Assembly (NCBI GenBank): GCA_913057905.1
Contig: CAJXPB010000006.1
Coordinates: forward strand, 186,001-250,000
Direction of reading: 5' to 3'
Source: an uncultured Pseudomonadota bacterium
Lineage (GTDB): Bacteria; Myxococcota_A; Bradymonadia; Bradymonadales; Bradymonadaceae
Length of the DNA stretch: 64,000 nt
Of the stretch, positions 1 to 9,475 are shown piece by piece. The notes below the pieces were generated by a model. The model saw nothing but the letters and a program-made list of their open reading frames with translations. It had not been told where the DNA came from and searched no databases. The position numbers were made by a program, and so were the translations under genes. Within the stretch, counting starts at the first letter, position 1, and each line of letters begins with the position of its first letter.

Positions 1-1253
1 TCGTTCAGCTTCCCGGCCTGGAGCAGGAAGACCAACAACGCGCCAAGGATCTGATCGGCCAGACCGCCCGGCTCGTCTTCCGGATGGTCGACGAAGAGGT
101 CGAATCGGACGAAGAGCAATATCAGTCCGACTCGAACTTCTTCCGGTACATCGCGCGTCAGAACTCGGACCAGTTCGTCGCGGCCGGCGAAGAGGGGCTG
201 CACCTGCGCGAGGTCGGCGGCCGGTACACGGTCACCCACCGCGACAAGGAGGCCCTCGAGGAGTTCTTCGCCGACAAGACCGACGAGCAGCACATGGTCG
301 GCTACGAGTACATGCCCTTCTACCAGGACAAAGAAAAGAAGAAGCTCGACCAGGAGCGCACCCACTGGCGGTCGCTGTATCTGTTCAGCGAGACAAAGCT
401 GACCGGTGACATGATCTCGGACGCCCGGGTCAGTGTCGACCAGCAGTCGAGCCGTCCCGTCGTCTCTCTGACCTTCAACCGAAAGGGAGCCGAGCTCTTT
501 GCCGAGCTGACCGAGGCAAACGTGGGCAAACGCTTTGCCATCATGCTGGACAACGAAGTCCAGTCGGCCCCGGTCATCAACGAGGCCATTCCGGGCGGGC
601 GCGCCCAGATCTCGATGGGCAACCTGCAGAGCTACACCCAGATCCAGCAGGAAGCCCAGGACCTGGTCATCGTGCTGCGCCACGGCGCGTTGCCGGCACC
701 CATCGAACTGCAGCATCAGACGGTCGTCGGCCCGACGCTCGGCGCCCAGTCGATTCGGTCCAGCTCGTACGCGCTGCTGGTCGGCACGCTGCTGATCATC
801 CTGTTCATGATGTTTTACTACCGCGGAAGTGGAGTCGTCTCGGTCATCGCACTTCTGTTCAACATGGTCTTTATCATGGCGGCGCTGGCTGGCCTGGGTG
901 CCACGCTGACCCTTCCGGGGATCGCGGGCATCATCCTGACGGTTGGCATGGCCGTCGATGCGAACGTCATCATCTTTGAGCGAGTACGGGAGGAGGTGCG
1001 CGACGGCAATCCCGTTCGAGAATGCATCGACTCCGGATTCGAAAAGGCGTTGTCGGCCGTCTTGGACGCCAACGTCACCACGGGCATCGCAGCCCTGGTC
1101 CTGATGCAATACGGCACCGGACCCATTCGCGGATTCGCCGTCACCCTGCTCATCGGAATTGTCAGCACGCTGTTTACGGCGGTCTTCATCTCGCGACTCC
1201 TGTTCGACACCTGGACGGAGCGGCGAGACGAGTCGAAAGGACTGAGCATCTGA
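1..1253 (+). CDS. secD: Protein translocase subunit SecD, 3' part
   Basis: SecD is the inner-membrane partner of SecF; together they use proton flow to pull secreted proteins out of SecYEG on the periplasmic side. The reading frame is open from base 3 and the start lies upstream of the window, so only about 416 C-terminal residues are seen. The first residues (VQLPGLEQEDQQRAK) are the usual SecD P1 segment. The P1 head follows (LDNEVQSAPVINEAIPGG), then GPTLGAQSI and a block of membrane helices carrying the family motif GMAVDANVIIFERVREE with its conserved acidic residue. secF follows 92 bp downstream, the usual order. Identification is firm. Confidence 0.97.
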   Translation, partial: VQLPGLEQEDQQRAKDLIGQTARLVFRMVDEEVESDEEQYQSDSNFFRYIARQNSDQFVAAGEEGLHLREVGGRYTVTHRDKEALEEFFADKTDEQHMVGYEYMPFYQDKEKKKLDQERTHWRSLYLFSETKLTGDMISDARVSVDQQSSRPVVSLTFNRKGAELFAELTEANVGKRFAIMLDNEVQSAPVINEAIPGGRAQISMGNLQSYTQIQQEAQDLVIVLRHGALPAPIELQHQTVVGPTLGAQSIRSSSYALLVGTLLIILFMMFYYRGSGVVSVIALLFNMVFIMAALAGLGATLTLPGIAGIILTVGMAVDANVIIFERVREEVRDGNPVRECIDSGFEKALSAVLDANVTTGIAALVLMQYGTGPIRGFAVTLLIGIVSTLFTAVFISRLLFDTWTERRDESKGLSI

Positions 1254-1345
1254 CGACCCGCCTCGCCCGCTAACGCTTTCATCGCGACTGGCCGGCCCGG
1301 CGCGGCCACTCAACCGCCGCCCCGGGCCGATTGGAGAACAACCTC

Positions 1346-2575
1346 ATGATTCAGATAGTCAAACCGGATACGACAATCGACTTCGTCGGGAAGAGCCCGG
1401 CGTTCGCCTGGCTGTCGGGAATCGCCGTGATCGCTTGTATACTCGGCGTCTTCTTTATCGGCCCGAACTACGGGATCGACTTCAAGGGTGGCACCGAAGT
1501 CGTCATCAAGCTCAGCGAGACCCTCGACTCCGCCGAGGTGCGTGAGGCCTTCGACCAGGCCGGTGTACCGGCCTCCCAGGTCCAGCATTTCGGCGGCGAG
1601 GACTCCAACGAGTGGATGGTCCAGACCCAGCGCGTCTCGGTCGTGAGCGCCCGCAACAAGGCCGACGCAGGACCGGGGCAGATCGCCGCCGAATCGGTGG
1701 CCGACGCCATCGCACAGGTCGTCGATGTCGAGGAGTGGGATTGGGCCATCGAAAACCCGGACCGCCTGGACGTCACTCTGGCCAACCCGGATGAGGCCGA
1801 TACCGCGGCCATCGTCAAGTCGATCCAGGAGAATACGTCGCTGAGTCAGGTGACCATGGAAAAACTCACCGGCGGCGGCGACCTGGGTAAATTTGTCGTC
1901 GAGTTCCAGGGGCTGCAGGCGAGCCTGGAGAAGGGGCTCAAAGAGGCCATCCCCAACGCCTACAATCCGGACGTCGAAGGGAGCCAAGCCGGCATCCAAC
2001 GCCTCGAGACCGTCGGTGCCCGCGTGGGCCAACAGCTTCGAAACAGCGGCATCTTGTCGGTCATCGTCGCCCTCTTCTGGATCCTCATCTACGTCGGGTT
2101 CCGGTTCGACCTACGCTACGCTCCGGGGGCCGTCGCGGCGCTGACCCACGATGTCATCATCGCCGTCGGGTTCTTCACCTTCACCCAGCTCGAACTCACG
2201 CTCCCGATCATCGCGGCGCTCTTGACCATCGTCGGATACAGTCTCAACGACACCATCGTGGTCTTCGACCGAATACGGGAGAATACCGAGACGGCCGGTG
2301 GCGCCGAGCTCAAGAAGATCTCGAACCGAAGTCTCAACGAGACGCTCAGCAGGACGTTGATCACGAGTCTGACGACCCTGTTGGCCGTCGGTGCCATCGC
2401 GTTCATCGCGACCGGTCTGATTCAGAACTTCGCCATCGCGCTGATCGTCGGCGTCATCGTCGGAACCTACAGCTCGGTCTTCGTGGCGACGCCCGTCATG
2501 CTGAAGATGGACGAGCTGTTGAAGACCTGGCGTGAAGCCCGCGAGACCGTCCAGAAACAAGATTCGAAGGTCTGA
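1346..2575 (+). CDS. secF: Protein translocase subunit SecF
   Basis: SecF completes the SecDF membrane complex that assists the late steps of protein export. The protein is 409 aa: TM1 near the N-terminus (starting MIQIVKPDTTIDF), a periplasmic domain, then five helices. The family signature is visible as GYSLNDTIVVFDRIRE, and GARVGQQLRNSG sits before TM2. An upstream in-frame TTG at 1331 is possible, but ATG 1346 has GGAG about 9 bases ahead and gives the usual SecF N-terminus. The periplasmic domain is larger than in E. coli SecF (roughly residues 40-220). recJ starts 2 bp after the stop, suggesting co-transcription. Confidence 0.96.
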   Translation: MIQIVKPDTTIDFVGKSPAFAWLSGIAVIACILGVFFIGPNYGIDFKGGTEVVIKLSETLDSAEVREAFDQAGVPASQVQHFGGEDSNEWMVQTQRVSVVSARNKADAGPGQIAAESVADAIAQVVDVEEWDWAIENPDRLDVTLANPDEADTAAIVKSIQENTSLSQVTMEKLTGGGDLGKFVVEFQGLQASLEKGLKEAIPNAYNPDVEGSQAGIQRLETVGARVGQQLRNSGILSVIVALFWILIYVGFRFDLRYAPGAVAALTHDVIIAVGFFTFTQLELTLPIIAALLTIVGYSLNDTIVVFDRIRENTETAGGAELKKISNRSLNETLSRTLITSLTTLLAVGAIAFIATGLIQNFAIALIVGVIVGTYSSVFVATPVMLKMDELLKTWREARETVQKQDSKV

Positions 2576-2577
2576 CG

Positions 2578-4380
2578 ATGAGTGGGACGATGGGAGGCAT
2601 GGACGCGGACCGTCGGACCCGTTGGCGCCTGCGTGGGGGCGCCGAACAACACAACTTCGAGGACGCACTCGATCTGCACCCTCTGGTCGCCCGCTTGCTC
2701 TCGAGTCGGGGGCTGACCCAACCCGACGAGGCGTCCCGTTTTCTGGAGCCCCGTCTGGCCCACATGCACGATCCCTTCGAGCTGGCGGGCATGGACCGTG
2801 CCGTCTCGACGATCCTCGAGACCCTCGACGAAGACGGCCGAATCCTCATCCACGGCGACTACGATGTCGACGGGATGAGCGCCACGGCCATCCTGTTGGA
2901 TGTGCTAGGCGTCCTCGATGCGGACGTCGATTACTACATCCCCGACCGGCTCGATGACGGCTACGGCCTCAATACCGACAAGATCGAAGAGGTCGTACAC
3001 CAGGAGTTCGACCTGCTGGTGACCGTCGATTGCGGCGTGACCGCGGTCGAGCCGATCGAGATGGCTCGAGACGCCGGCGTCGAGGTCGTGGTGGTCGACC
3101 ACCACCAATTGAGCTCCTCGCCGCCACCGGCCTCGGCGATCCTCAACCCTTACCAGCCGGAGTGTCAGTTTCCCTTCGACGGGCTGTCGGCGGCTGGCGT
3201 CGCCTTTCATTTGGCCGTCGCACTGCGTGCCCGGCTGCGCGAGCGCGGACGCTTCGACGGCCGTGAGCCCGACCTGCGCAAACTGCTCGATCTCGTGGCC
3301 CTCGGGACCGTCGCCGACGTCGTCCCGCTGACCGACGTCAATCGGGCCCTGGTACGCCGCGGGCTCGAGGTCCTCTCCCAGCGAGTGCGCCCGGGGCTGG
3401 CAGCCCTGATGGACGTCGCCTGCCCCGACGTGGTCGACGTGACCGCCTCGACGATCGGCTACAAGCTGGCTCCACGGCTCAATGCCGCCGGCCGCATCGC
3501 AGACGCCTCGATCTGTGTGGAACTTCTGACCACCCGCGAGACGTCGACCGCCGAACGGATCGCCCGGCAACTCGACGACCTGAACGTGCGCCGGCGCGAG
3601 ATCCAGGATCATGTACTCGAGGAAGCCGAACCCGCCGCCAGCCGGCAGGTAGACAACGACGAAGCACCGATCATCGTCGTCGACGGCCACGACTGGCACC
3701 AGGGCGTGCTCGGGATCGTCGCGGGCCGACTCTCGGAGTCGCTGCATCGGCCCGCCCTGGTCATCGGCCGCCCCTCCGACGGTTCCGTCGCGCGGGGAAG
3801 TGCCCGCAGCGTCGACGGCATCGACATCGTCGAACTATTGGACGAGGTCTCACCGTTATTAGATCGGTATGGAGGACACGCCGCGGCGGCGGGTGTGACC
3901 GTGGCCCCCGACAACGTCAATGAGCTGCGAGAGGCGCTTCAGGCGGAGCTGAACCAGCGCCTGGAGGACAATCCAATGCCCCAGCCGACCATCGAGGTCG
4001 ACGATGAGGTCTCGTTGGGAGAGTTTAACGAAGCGTTCGTGCGCGACCTCGATCGGATGCGACCCTTCGGCCAGGCCAACCCCGAACCTCGATACCTGGT
4101 CCGCGGCGTCCAAGCCGAAGGCGCGCGAATCGTCGGTTCCGACCATCTGAAGACGACCTTCGCCGACGACACAGGGCAGATGCCCGCCATCGGATTCGGA
4201 CTGGGCGATCACCTGGAGTCGGTGAAACGCCAACCGGTCGACGTTGTCTTTAAGCCCACGTGGAACGTCTTCCGCGGACGCGGCCAACTGGAGATGCATC
4301 TGGTGGACGTGCGGCCATCATCGGACCGGCGCTCCACCGACGGAACTGGTACGGACGGAACGACGGAGCCTTCGACATGA
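2578..4380 (+). CDS. recJ: Single-stranded-DNA-specific exonuclease RecJ
   Basis: RecJ is a 5'-to-3' exonuclease on single-stranded DNA that acts in recombinational and mismatch repair in the cytoplasm. The 600 aa protein shows the DHH phosphoesterase motifs in order: HGDYDVDGMSA (motif I, about residue 94), TVDCGVTA, VVDHHQL (the DHH motif, about residue 172), LVALGTVADVVPL, LNAAGRI, and in the DHHA1 domain GGHAAAAGV. A C-terminal OB-like region follows. The start ATG at 2578 lies 2 bp after secF; an ATG at 2587 is a near alternative. The stop overlaps the next gene's ATG (ATGA). Length matches typical RecJ (550-600 aa). Confidence 0.96.
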   Translation: MSGTMGGMDADRRTRWRLRGGAEQHNFEDALDLHPLVARLLSSRGLTQPDEASRFLEPRLAHMHDPFELAGMDRAVSTILETLDEDGRILIHGDYDVDGMSATAILLDVLGVLDADVDYYIPDRLDDGYGLNTDKIEEVVHQEFDLLVTVDCGVTAVEPIEMARDAGVEVVVVDHHQLSSSPPPASAILNPYQPECQFPFDGLSAAGVAFHLAVALRARLRERGRFDGREPDLRKLLDLVALGTVADVVPLTDVNRALVRRGLEVLSQRVRPGLAALMDVACPDVVDVTASTIGYKLAPRLNAAGRIADASICVELLTTRETSTAERIARQLDDLNVRRREIQDHVLEEAEPAASRQVDNDEAPIIVVDGHDWHQGVLGIVAGRLSESLHRPALVIGRPSDGSVARGSARSVDGIDIVELLDEVSPLLDRYGGHAAAAGVTVAPDNVNELREALQAELNQRLEDNPMPQPTIEVDDEVSLGEFNEAFVRDLDRMRPFGQANPEPRYLVRGVQAEGARIVGSDHLKTTFADDTGQMPAIGFGLGDHLESVKRQPVDVVFKPTWNVFRGRGQLEMHLVDVRPSSDRRSTDGTGTDGTTEPST

Positions 4381-4622
4381 CTCGACGACGACGAAACCGC
4401 GGCCGGCACCGAACCCCCGGCCCCAAAAACAAGTGGCTGCTCGTAGTCCAGATCGTGGTGATGGCCGGTGTACTGATCTTCCTGTTTCTGTTCTGGGACT
4501 ACATTGCCGGCGGCGCGACCGACGCCGTCGAAACCGTCACCGGAAGCGGCGACGACCTGCAGGTCCAGGAAGCCAAGGAATCCCCCGCCGACAACGGCGA
4601 ATCACCCTCCGCCGGAGAGTAG
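4377..4622 (+). CDS. Small single-pass membrane protein, unknown
   Basis: An 81 aa protein whose ATG overlaps the recJ stop by 4 bp. It has a very basic N-terminus (MTRRRRNRGRHR), one strong helix (about residues 20-44, LLVVQIVVMAGVLIFLFLFW), then a short acidic Ser/Asp/Glu-rich tail. By the positive-inside rule the basic head should be cytoplasmic and the acidic tail external. I do not recognise a family. Translational coupling with recJ supports it being a real gene. Its last 21 bp overlap the 3' end of uvrA on the other strand. Confidence 0.7.
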   Translation: MTRRRRNRGRHRTPGPKNKWLLVVQIVVMAGVLIFLFLFWDYIAGGATDAVETVTGSGDDLQVQEAKESPADNGESPSAGE

Positions 4623-7445
4623 TTTCTGGAGATGCTCGCCGGTCCGGCTCTCCGAGACCTCGGCGATCTCATAGGGCGAACCCGTGGCGACGACCTCGCC
4701 GCCTCTCGGCCCCGCGCCCGGCCCCAGGTCGACCACGTAGTCACACTGGGCGATGAAGTCGATGTCGTGCTCGATGCAGATGACGGTGTGACCCAGGGCC
4801 ACCAGTTTGCGGAGTGCTTCGACGAGCGTATCGACGTCGAAGAGGTGAAGGCCGACGGTCGGTTCGTCGAAGATGAACAGCGACGACTCGGTCCCACCGC
4901 GTTTTCGCCCCTCGGCGATGTACGATGCGAGCTTGAGTCGCTGGGCCTCTCCCCCTGACAGAGTGGCGGTCGTCTGCCCGACCCGCAGGTAACCGAGGCC
5001 GACCTCCCGAAGCGGCTTCAATTTGCGGACGATCGGTTCCTTTTCGGCAAAGAACTCGGTCGCCTCGTCGACGGTCATCTCGAAGACGTCGGCGACGTTT
5101 TTGCCGCGGTATTCGGCGCCCAACACCCGGTCGTTGAACCGCTTGCCGTCGCATTCATCACAGGGGATGTCGATGTCGGCCATGAAGTGCATCTCCAGGG
5201 TTGTCACCCCGGTCCCCTCGCATTCTTCGCACCGGCCGCCCGGCGTATTGAAGCTGAAGTCCCCCATCGTCAATCCGGCGAGGTTCGCGGCCTGGGTCTT
5301 GCTGTACAGCTTGCGGATGTCGTCGTAGGCGCCCGTGTAGGTCAGCGAGTTCGAACGGGTCGAACGACCGATGGCCGACTGATCCATCATCACGACATCT
5401 TCGAAGCCATCGAGCCCGGACAGCTCGCGAAACGCGCCGGCGTCGACGCCTCCCTCGCCCTGCTGCTGCTTCCAGCCGTTGAAGAGAACGCGCTCGCACA
5501 GCGTCGATTTTCCCGACCCGCTGACGCCCGTGACCACCGACAGCCGTCCGTAGGGAAACCGAACGTCGATGTCTGCGAGGTTGTACTCCGTGGCACCGGC
5601 GATCTCGACCCAGCCGTCGGGCTGGTCGGTGATCGGTTCCGGGTGCATGTCGCGACGTCCCTCGAGGGCGCGCCCGGTGAGGGTATCCGTCTGGGCTCGG
5701 AAGGCCTCCTGGTCTCCGGCAAACAGTATGTCGCCGCCCTGTTCTCCGCCGTACGGCCCGAGTTCGATGACGAAGTCCGCCGCCTCGATGACATCGGGAT
5801 CGTGCTCGACCACCACGACCGTGTTTCCCAGGTCGCGAAGGTGTTCGATCACCTTGAGGAGCCGGTCGGTATCGACGGCGTGCATGCCCGCGGTCGGCTC
5901 GTCGAGCACATAGAGGGTATCCGTGAGGGCGCGTCCGAGACTCGCCGTCAGGTGAATGCGCTGCATCTCGCCGCCCGAAAGCGTCCGCGACTGGCGCCCC
6001 AGCGACATGTAGCCCAGGCCGATCGTGTCGAGATACCTCAGTCGATGCCGAATCTCGGCGATCAACGGTTCAACTTTGTCGGCATCCTCCTCGGGTAACT
6101 CGATGTCATCGAAGTACTCCCGGGCCTCTTCGATGCGCATCTGCCAGAAGTCGCTGATGGAGCGGCCGTCGACCTTGACGTTTCTCGCCTCCGGCCCGAG
6201 ACGGGCGCCGCCACAGTCGGGACAGCGGTCGTAGCCGCGGTAGCGGGCCAGAAAGATCCGAACGTACGTCTTGTGGCGCTGGCCCTGAAGGTCGTCGAAA
6301 AACCCGCGTACGCCCTGCCAGCCCTCGCCGCCCTCTTCGATGTAGAGCCGCTGGTCTTCGTCGAGCCGTTCGTAGGGAATGTTGATCGGGATGCCCTTGC
6401 GCCGGCAGGCCGACAACATCTTCTTTTTGTATTTGCTGTACTTTTTTCCCTCGAAGGCCGCGACCGCCCCCTCTTCGAGCGTCTGCGTGCGGTTGGGAAT
6501 CACCTTCGAAAAGTCGATTCCCATCACCTTGCCGTACCCGTTGCAACGGTCGCAGGCCCCCATCTCGCTGTTGAAGCTGAAGAGGACCGGACGCGGCTCG
6601 ATGAACCGGCGCCCACAGTGGTTGCAACGATACTTGCGGTCGAAGGTCAGCGGCTCGCGCCCGCCGTCGTAGAAGTGGACCTCGATCTGACCGTTGCTCA
6701 ACTGGAACCCGGCCTCGACGGCCTCGGTCAGCCGCATCTCTTCGCCCTCTCGAACGACCAGACGGTCGACCACCACCGGAAAGACCGACCGCTCCAGCAA
6801 ACTGTCGAAATCCGACTCCGTGATGTCGACCGTTTCGCCGTCGATGTACAGACGGCGGTATCCCTCCTGAACGAGCTGTTCGAGTATCGCAGGACGATGG
6901 CCCTCCTCCTCGGCTTCGACGTCGGCGACCACGATCAGCCGCGTGCCCTCGTCGAGATCTCCCAGCGTCTTCGCCACCGCGGTGGGCGTATCGCGCCGCA
7001 CTTCGGACTGGCAGTCGGGACAAAACGTGCGGCCGATGTGGGTGTAGACCAGTTGGAGGTGGTCATCGACTTCCGTCACCGTGCCCACGGTCGAGCGGGC
7101 GTTGCTGACCTCGTTTTTCTGCTTGAGCGCCACCGCCGGCTGAATATTCTCGACGGCATCGGCAGGGGGGCGCTCCATTCGCCTCAGGAACTGTCGGGCG
7201 TAGGTCGACAGCGATTCCGTGTAGCGTCGCTGTCCCTCGGCGTAGAGCGTATCAAACGCCAGCGACGACTTCCCCGAACCGCTGACGCCGGAGACGGCGA
7301 TGAACTGCCCGCGGGGGATATCGACGTCGATATCTTTGAGATTGTGGGTCCGAACGCCCCGAAGCGATGTAACCTCCGGCTCGATTTCCTCGAGATGCGA
7401 GGCGTCGGAGGGGTGCGTCGGATCGGCCTGATCGGTACGTCCCAT
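4602..7445 (-). CDS. uvrA: UvrABC excinuclease subunit UvrA
   Basis: UvrA finds bulky DNA damage and loads UvrB in nucleotide excision repair. The 947 aa protein has two ABC ATPase halves: first Walker [16 protein letters not shown] near residue 53 and signature LSGGEMQR; second Walker [13 protein letters not shown] and signature LSGGEAQR. Zinc modules are present: CNHC...CDRC in the first half, and CEEC...CDEC before [10 protein letters not shown] in the second. The UvrB-binding segment is present, unlike UvrA2 paralogues. The segment [16 protein letters not shown] differs from the more common IEGLSPAISIDQK type, so a second uvrA could exist elsewhere. It is the last gene of the opp-side leftward run and ends inside the small membrane gene. 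Confidence 0.95.
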   Translation of the reverse strand: MGRTDQADPTHPSDASHLEEIEPEVTSLRGVRTHNLKDIDVDIPRGQFIAVSGVSGSGKSSLAFDTLYAEGQRRYTESLSTYARQFLRRMERPPADAVENIQPAVALKQKNEVSNARSTVGTVTEVDDHLQLVYTHIGRTFCPDCQSEVRRDTPTAVAKTLGDLDEGTRLIVVADVEAEEEGHRPAILEQLVQEGYRRLYIDGETVDITESDFDSLLERSVFPVVVDRLVVREGEEMRLTEAVEAGFQLSNGQIEVHFYDGGREPLTFDRKYRCNHCGRRFIEPRPVLFSFNSEMGACDRCNGYGKVMGIDFSKVIPNRTQTLEEGAVAAFEGKKYSKYKKKMLSACRRKGIPINIPYERLDEDQRLYIEEGGEGWQGVRGFFDDLQGQRHKTYVRIFLARYRGYDRCPDCGGARLGPEARNVKVDGRSISDFWQMRIEEAREYFDDIELPEEDADKVEPLIAEIRHRLRYLDTIGLGYMSLGRQSRTLSGGEMQRIHLTASLGRALTDTLYVLDEPTAGMHAVDTDRLLKVIEHLRDLGNTVVVVEHDPDVIEAADFVIELGPYGGEQGGDILFAGDQEAFRAQTDTLTGRALEGRRDMHPEPITDQPDGWVEIAGATEYNLADIDVRFPYGRLSVVTGVSGSGKSTLCERVLFNGWKQQQGEGGVDAGAFRELSGLDGFEDVVMMDQSAIGRSTRSNSLTYTGAYDDIRKLYSKTQAANLAGLTMGDFSFNTPGGRCEECEGTGVTTLEMHFMADIDIPCDECDGKRFNDRVLGAEYRGKNVADVFEMTVDEATEFFAEKEPIVRKLKPLREVGLGYLRVGQTTATLSGGEAQRLKLASYIAEGRKRGGTESSLFIFDEPTVGLHLFDVDTLVEALRKLVALGHTVICIEHDIDFIAQCDYVVDLGPGAGPRGGEVVATGSPYEIAEVSESRTGEHLQKLLSGGG

Positions 7446-7481
7446 GGTGGGTGTGTCTCGGATGCGGAAATGGAGAGTCGG

Positions 7482-8279
7482 TCAGAGGTCTTCTCGACCG
7501 AGCAGTTCTTTGATGTCGTCGAGCCGCACGTAAATCCAGCCGCCCGGCATCGGTTGCTGGACCTCGGGGGCCGCCGCCACACGATCGCCCAGGCAATAGG
7601 CGACCCGGGTTCCCATGCGCTCGAGAGTGGCCCGGTGGAACCTTCGCTTGCCGAAATCATCGAGCCGCAGGGTCACGAAGAGAGCGTCGCGCGAAACATC
7701 CCGTTCGACGCGGATGTCGGCGATGTGCGACTCGTCGACTACCGCAGTATCGTGCGCCAAAAAAGCGACCCACGCCTGCAGTGGACTCTTGCCCTTGTCA
7801 CCCTGGCCCGCGTCGATGAACTGAAAGACCCATTCGCGATCTCGGCCGGCCCTCGGTTCGACGAAATTGCGCAACAGGTTGTCGGATATGGCGGCGACAA
7901 CGGACTCGTCCTGGTTCATCGTGAACGCCGAGACTTCGCGGGGCAGTTCCGGACGCATCGCCTCGATCCGGTCGTTTTGCCCCTCTCGGTCGAGTTCGAC
8001 CACGCGGAATGTCGCCAGAGCGTCGACGAGCTGTTCGCAGGGAACGACCTCGGCCGACGAAATCTTTCCGGTCGATTTCAGCGATTCGACGGACTCCCGA
8101 CATCCGCTCAGCCACGCGGGATGGGCGGTCTCCCGGGCCTGTTGTGACGAATCTTCAGCACCCGACTCGACCGATGAAGACGAAGCAGGCGTCGCACAAC
8201 TCGACGACAGCGTCGCCAGCACGACTCCCAAGACTGCCGCCGCCAACCGTTTGGCCCGTCCACTACGAAGGGATGTCAT
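7482..8279 (-). CDS. Lipoprotein with SecD P1-head-like C-terminal domain
   Basis: A 265 aa predicted secreted protein with a hydrophobic N-terminus ending at Cys28 (LATLSSSC, a weak lipobox). ATG 8279 is preferred because GAGG lies 9 bases ahead; ATG 8294 would add five residues. The middle is low-complexity. Residues about 185-258 resemble the SecD P1 head: FVTLRLDDFG, then GTRVAYCLGDRVAAAPEV and PMPGGW, in the same order and spacing as VSLTFNRKG, GKRFAIMLDNEVQSAPVI and AIPGG of the SecD in this window. It has no TM block, so it cannot be a translocase itself. It sits 36 bp upstream of uvrA and downstream of oppF. Function unknown; a periplasmic Sec accessory or a generic substrate-binding fold are guesses. 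Confidence 0.75.
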   Translation of the reverse strand: MTSLRSGRAKRLAAAVLGVVLATLSSSCATPASSSSVESGAEDSSQQARETAHPAWLSGCRESVESLKSTGKISSAEVVPCEQLVDALATFRVVELDREGQNDRIEAMRPELPREVSAFTMNQDESVVAAISDNLLRNFVEPRAGRDREWVFQFIDAGQGDKGKSPLQAWVAFLAHDTAVVDESHIADIRVERDVSRDALFVTLRLDDFGKRRFHRATLERMGTRVAYCLGDRVAAAPEVQQPMPGGWIYVRLDDIKELLGREDL

Positions 8280-8371
8280 CTTCAAGGACCTCATCCGTCG
8301 AGAGTGCTCATCGACGTACCTCGTCGGTCACAACAAACACCGACGGCATATCAGTCCGAATCCAGCTGGAT

Positions 8372-9469
8372 TTACGCCTCTAGCTCGACATCCTCGGCGT
8401 CGTCATCCGAGGCCTCGACCTCACCGGGTTCGTTGCCGAATCCGGTCGACTTCGCGGGATCGACCTCCTCGCGCCGCTCGGGTTCGTCGATCAGGTGACA
8501 GGCTACCTTGTGGTCGTCTCCGACTTCCTGCAATTCGGGAGTCTCCTTGGCGCATTTGTCCCATGCGTAGGGACACCGCGTGTGGAAGACGCATCCCGAC
8601 GGCGGGTCCATCGGACTGGGTACGTTCCCCTCAAGTACGATGCGCTCGCGACCCGATTCGATTTCCGGGTCGGGGATGGGAACCGCCGAGTTGAGAGCCT
8701 CGGTGTAGGGATGAAGCGGGTTTCGGTACAGCGTCTCGCTGTCGGCTATCTCCGCCAGATGTCCGAGATACATCACCGCCACACGGTCGGAGATGTGCCG
8801 CACCGCGGCCAGATCATGGGCGATGAAGAGGTACGTCAGGCCGAATTCATCCTGAAGGTCATCCAGCAGATTCAGAATCTGAGCCTGAATCGATACGTCG
8901 AGCGCACTGACCGGCTCATCACAGACGATGAAACGTGGGTTGCAGGCGATGGCACGCGCGATGCCGATGCGCTGGCGTTGACCGCCGGAGAATTCGTGAG
9001 GATACCGACGAATATACCTGGGATCGAGCCCGACGATGTCCATCAACTCCTGGACGCGCCGTTGAAGCCCGTCGCCGGAGGCCATGTCGTGGACCTTCAA
9101 CGGCTCGCCGATGATCGACCCGACGGTCATGCGAGGGTTCAACGACGCGAAGGGGTCTTGGAAGATCATCTGCAGGTCGCGGCGCAGCGGATGCAGGTCA
9201 TCGTCGTCCAGTGCCGCGAGATCGACGCCATCGAAGTTGACGCGACCCGAGGTCGGGCGATGCAACTGGATGATGGAGCGCCCCAGCGTGGATTTGCCGC
9301 AGCCCGATTCGCCGACCAGGCCAAGGGTCTCCTCTTCCTCAATCTCGAACGAGACCCCGTCGACGGCTTTGACCCTGTCGACTTCTTTGCGAAATATCGC
9401 CCCCTCGTAGACGGGGAAGTGCTTTTTGAGATTTTCGACCCGAAGTAGTTCGTCGGCCATGGTATCCAA
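8372..9469 (-). CDS. oppF: Oligopeptide/dipeptide ABC transporter ATPase, OppF type
   Basis: One of the two cytoplasmic ATPases that power peptide import through OppBC. The 365 aa protein has Walker [12 protein letters not shown], a Q-loop at [17 protein letters not shown], signature [14 protein letters not shown], Walker [14 protein letters not shown], and the oligopeptide C-terminal extension with [12 protein letters not shown]. It ends in an acidic tail rich in Asp/Glu. It lies 6 bp after oppD and is the last of the five transporter genes. Assignment to OppF/DppF is by position and by QIQ-type motifs; the peptide specificity cannot be read from sequence. Confidence 0.92.
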   Translation of the reverse strand: MDTMADELLRVENLKKHFPVYEGAIFRKEVDRVKAVDGVSFEIEEEETLGLVGESGCGKSTLGRSIIQLHRPTSGRVNFDGVDLAALDDDDLHPLRRDLQMIFQDPFASLNPRMTVGSIIGEPLKVHDMASGDGLQRRVQELMDIVGLDPRYIRRYPHEFSGGQRQRIGIARAIACNPRFIVCDEPVSALDVSIQAQILNLLDDLQDEFGLTYLFIAHDLAAVRHISDRVAVMYLGHLAEIADSETLYRNPLHPYTEALNSAVPIPDPEIESGRERIVLEGNVPSPMDPPSGCVFHTRCPYAWDKCAKETPELQEVGDDHKVACHLIDEPERREEVDPAKSTGFGNEPGEVEASDDDAEDVELEA

Positions 9470-9475
9470 AGGGTA

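Noticed and set aside
1289-1308. Short GC hairpin TGGCCG...CGGCCA between secD and secF
   Set aside because: Only a 6 bp stem with no T run; secD and secF are normally co-transcribed, so it is not called a terminator.
6273-8147. Long plus-strand open frame opposite uvrA and the SecD-like lipoprotein
   Set aside because: Antisense to well supported genes, no signature, no ribosome site; composition effect.
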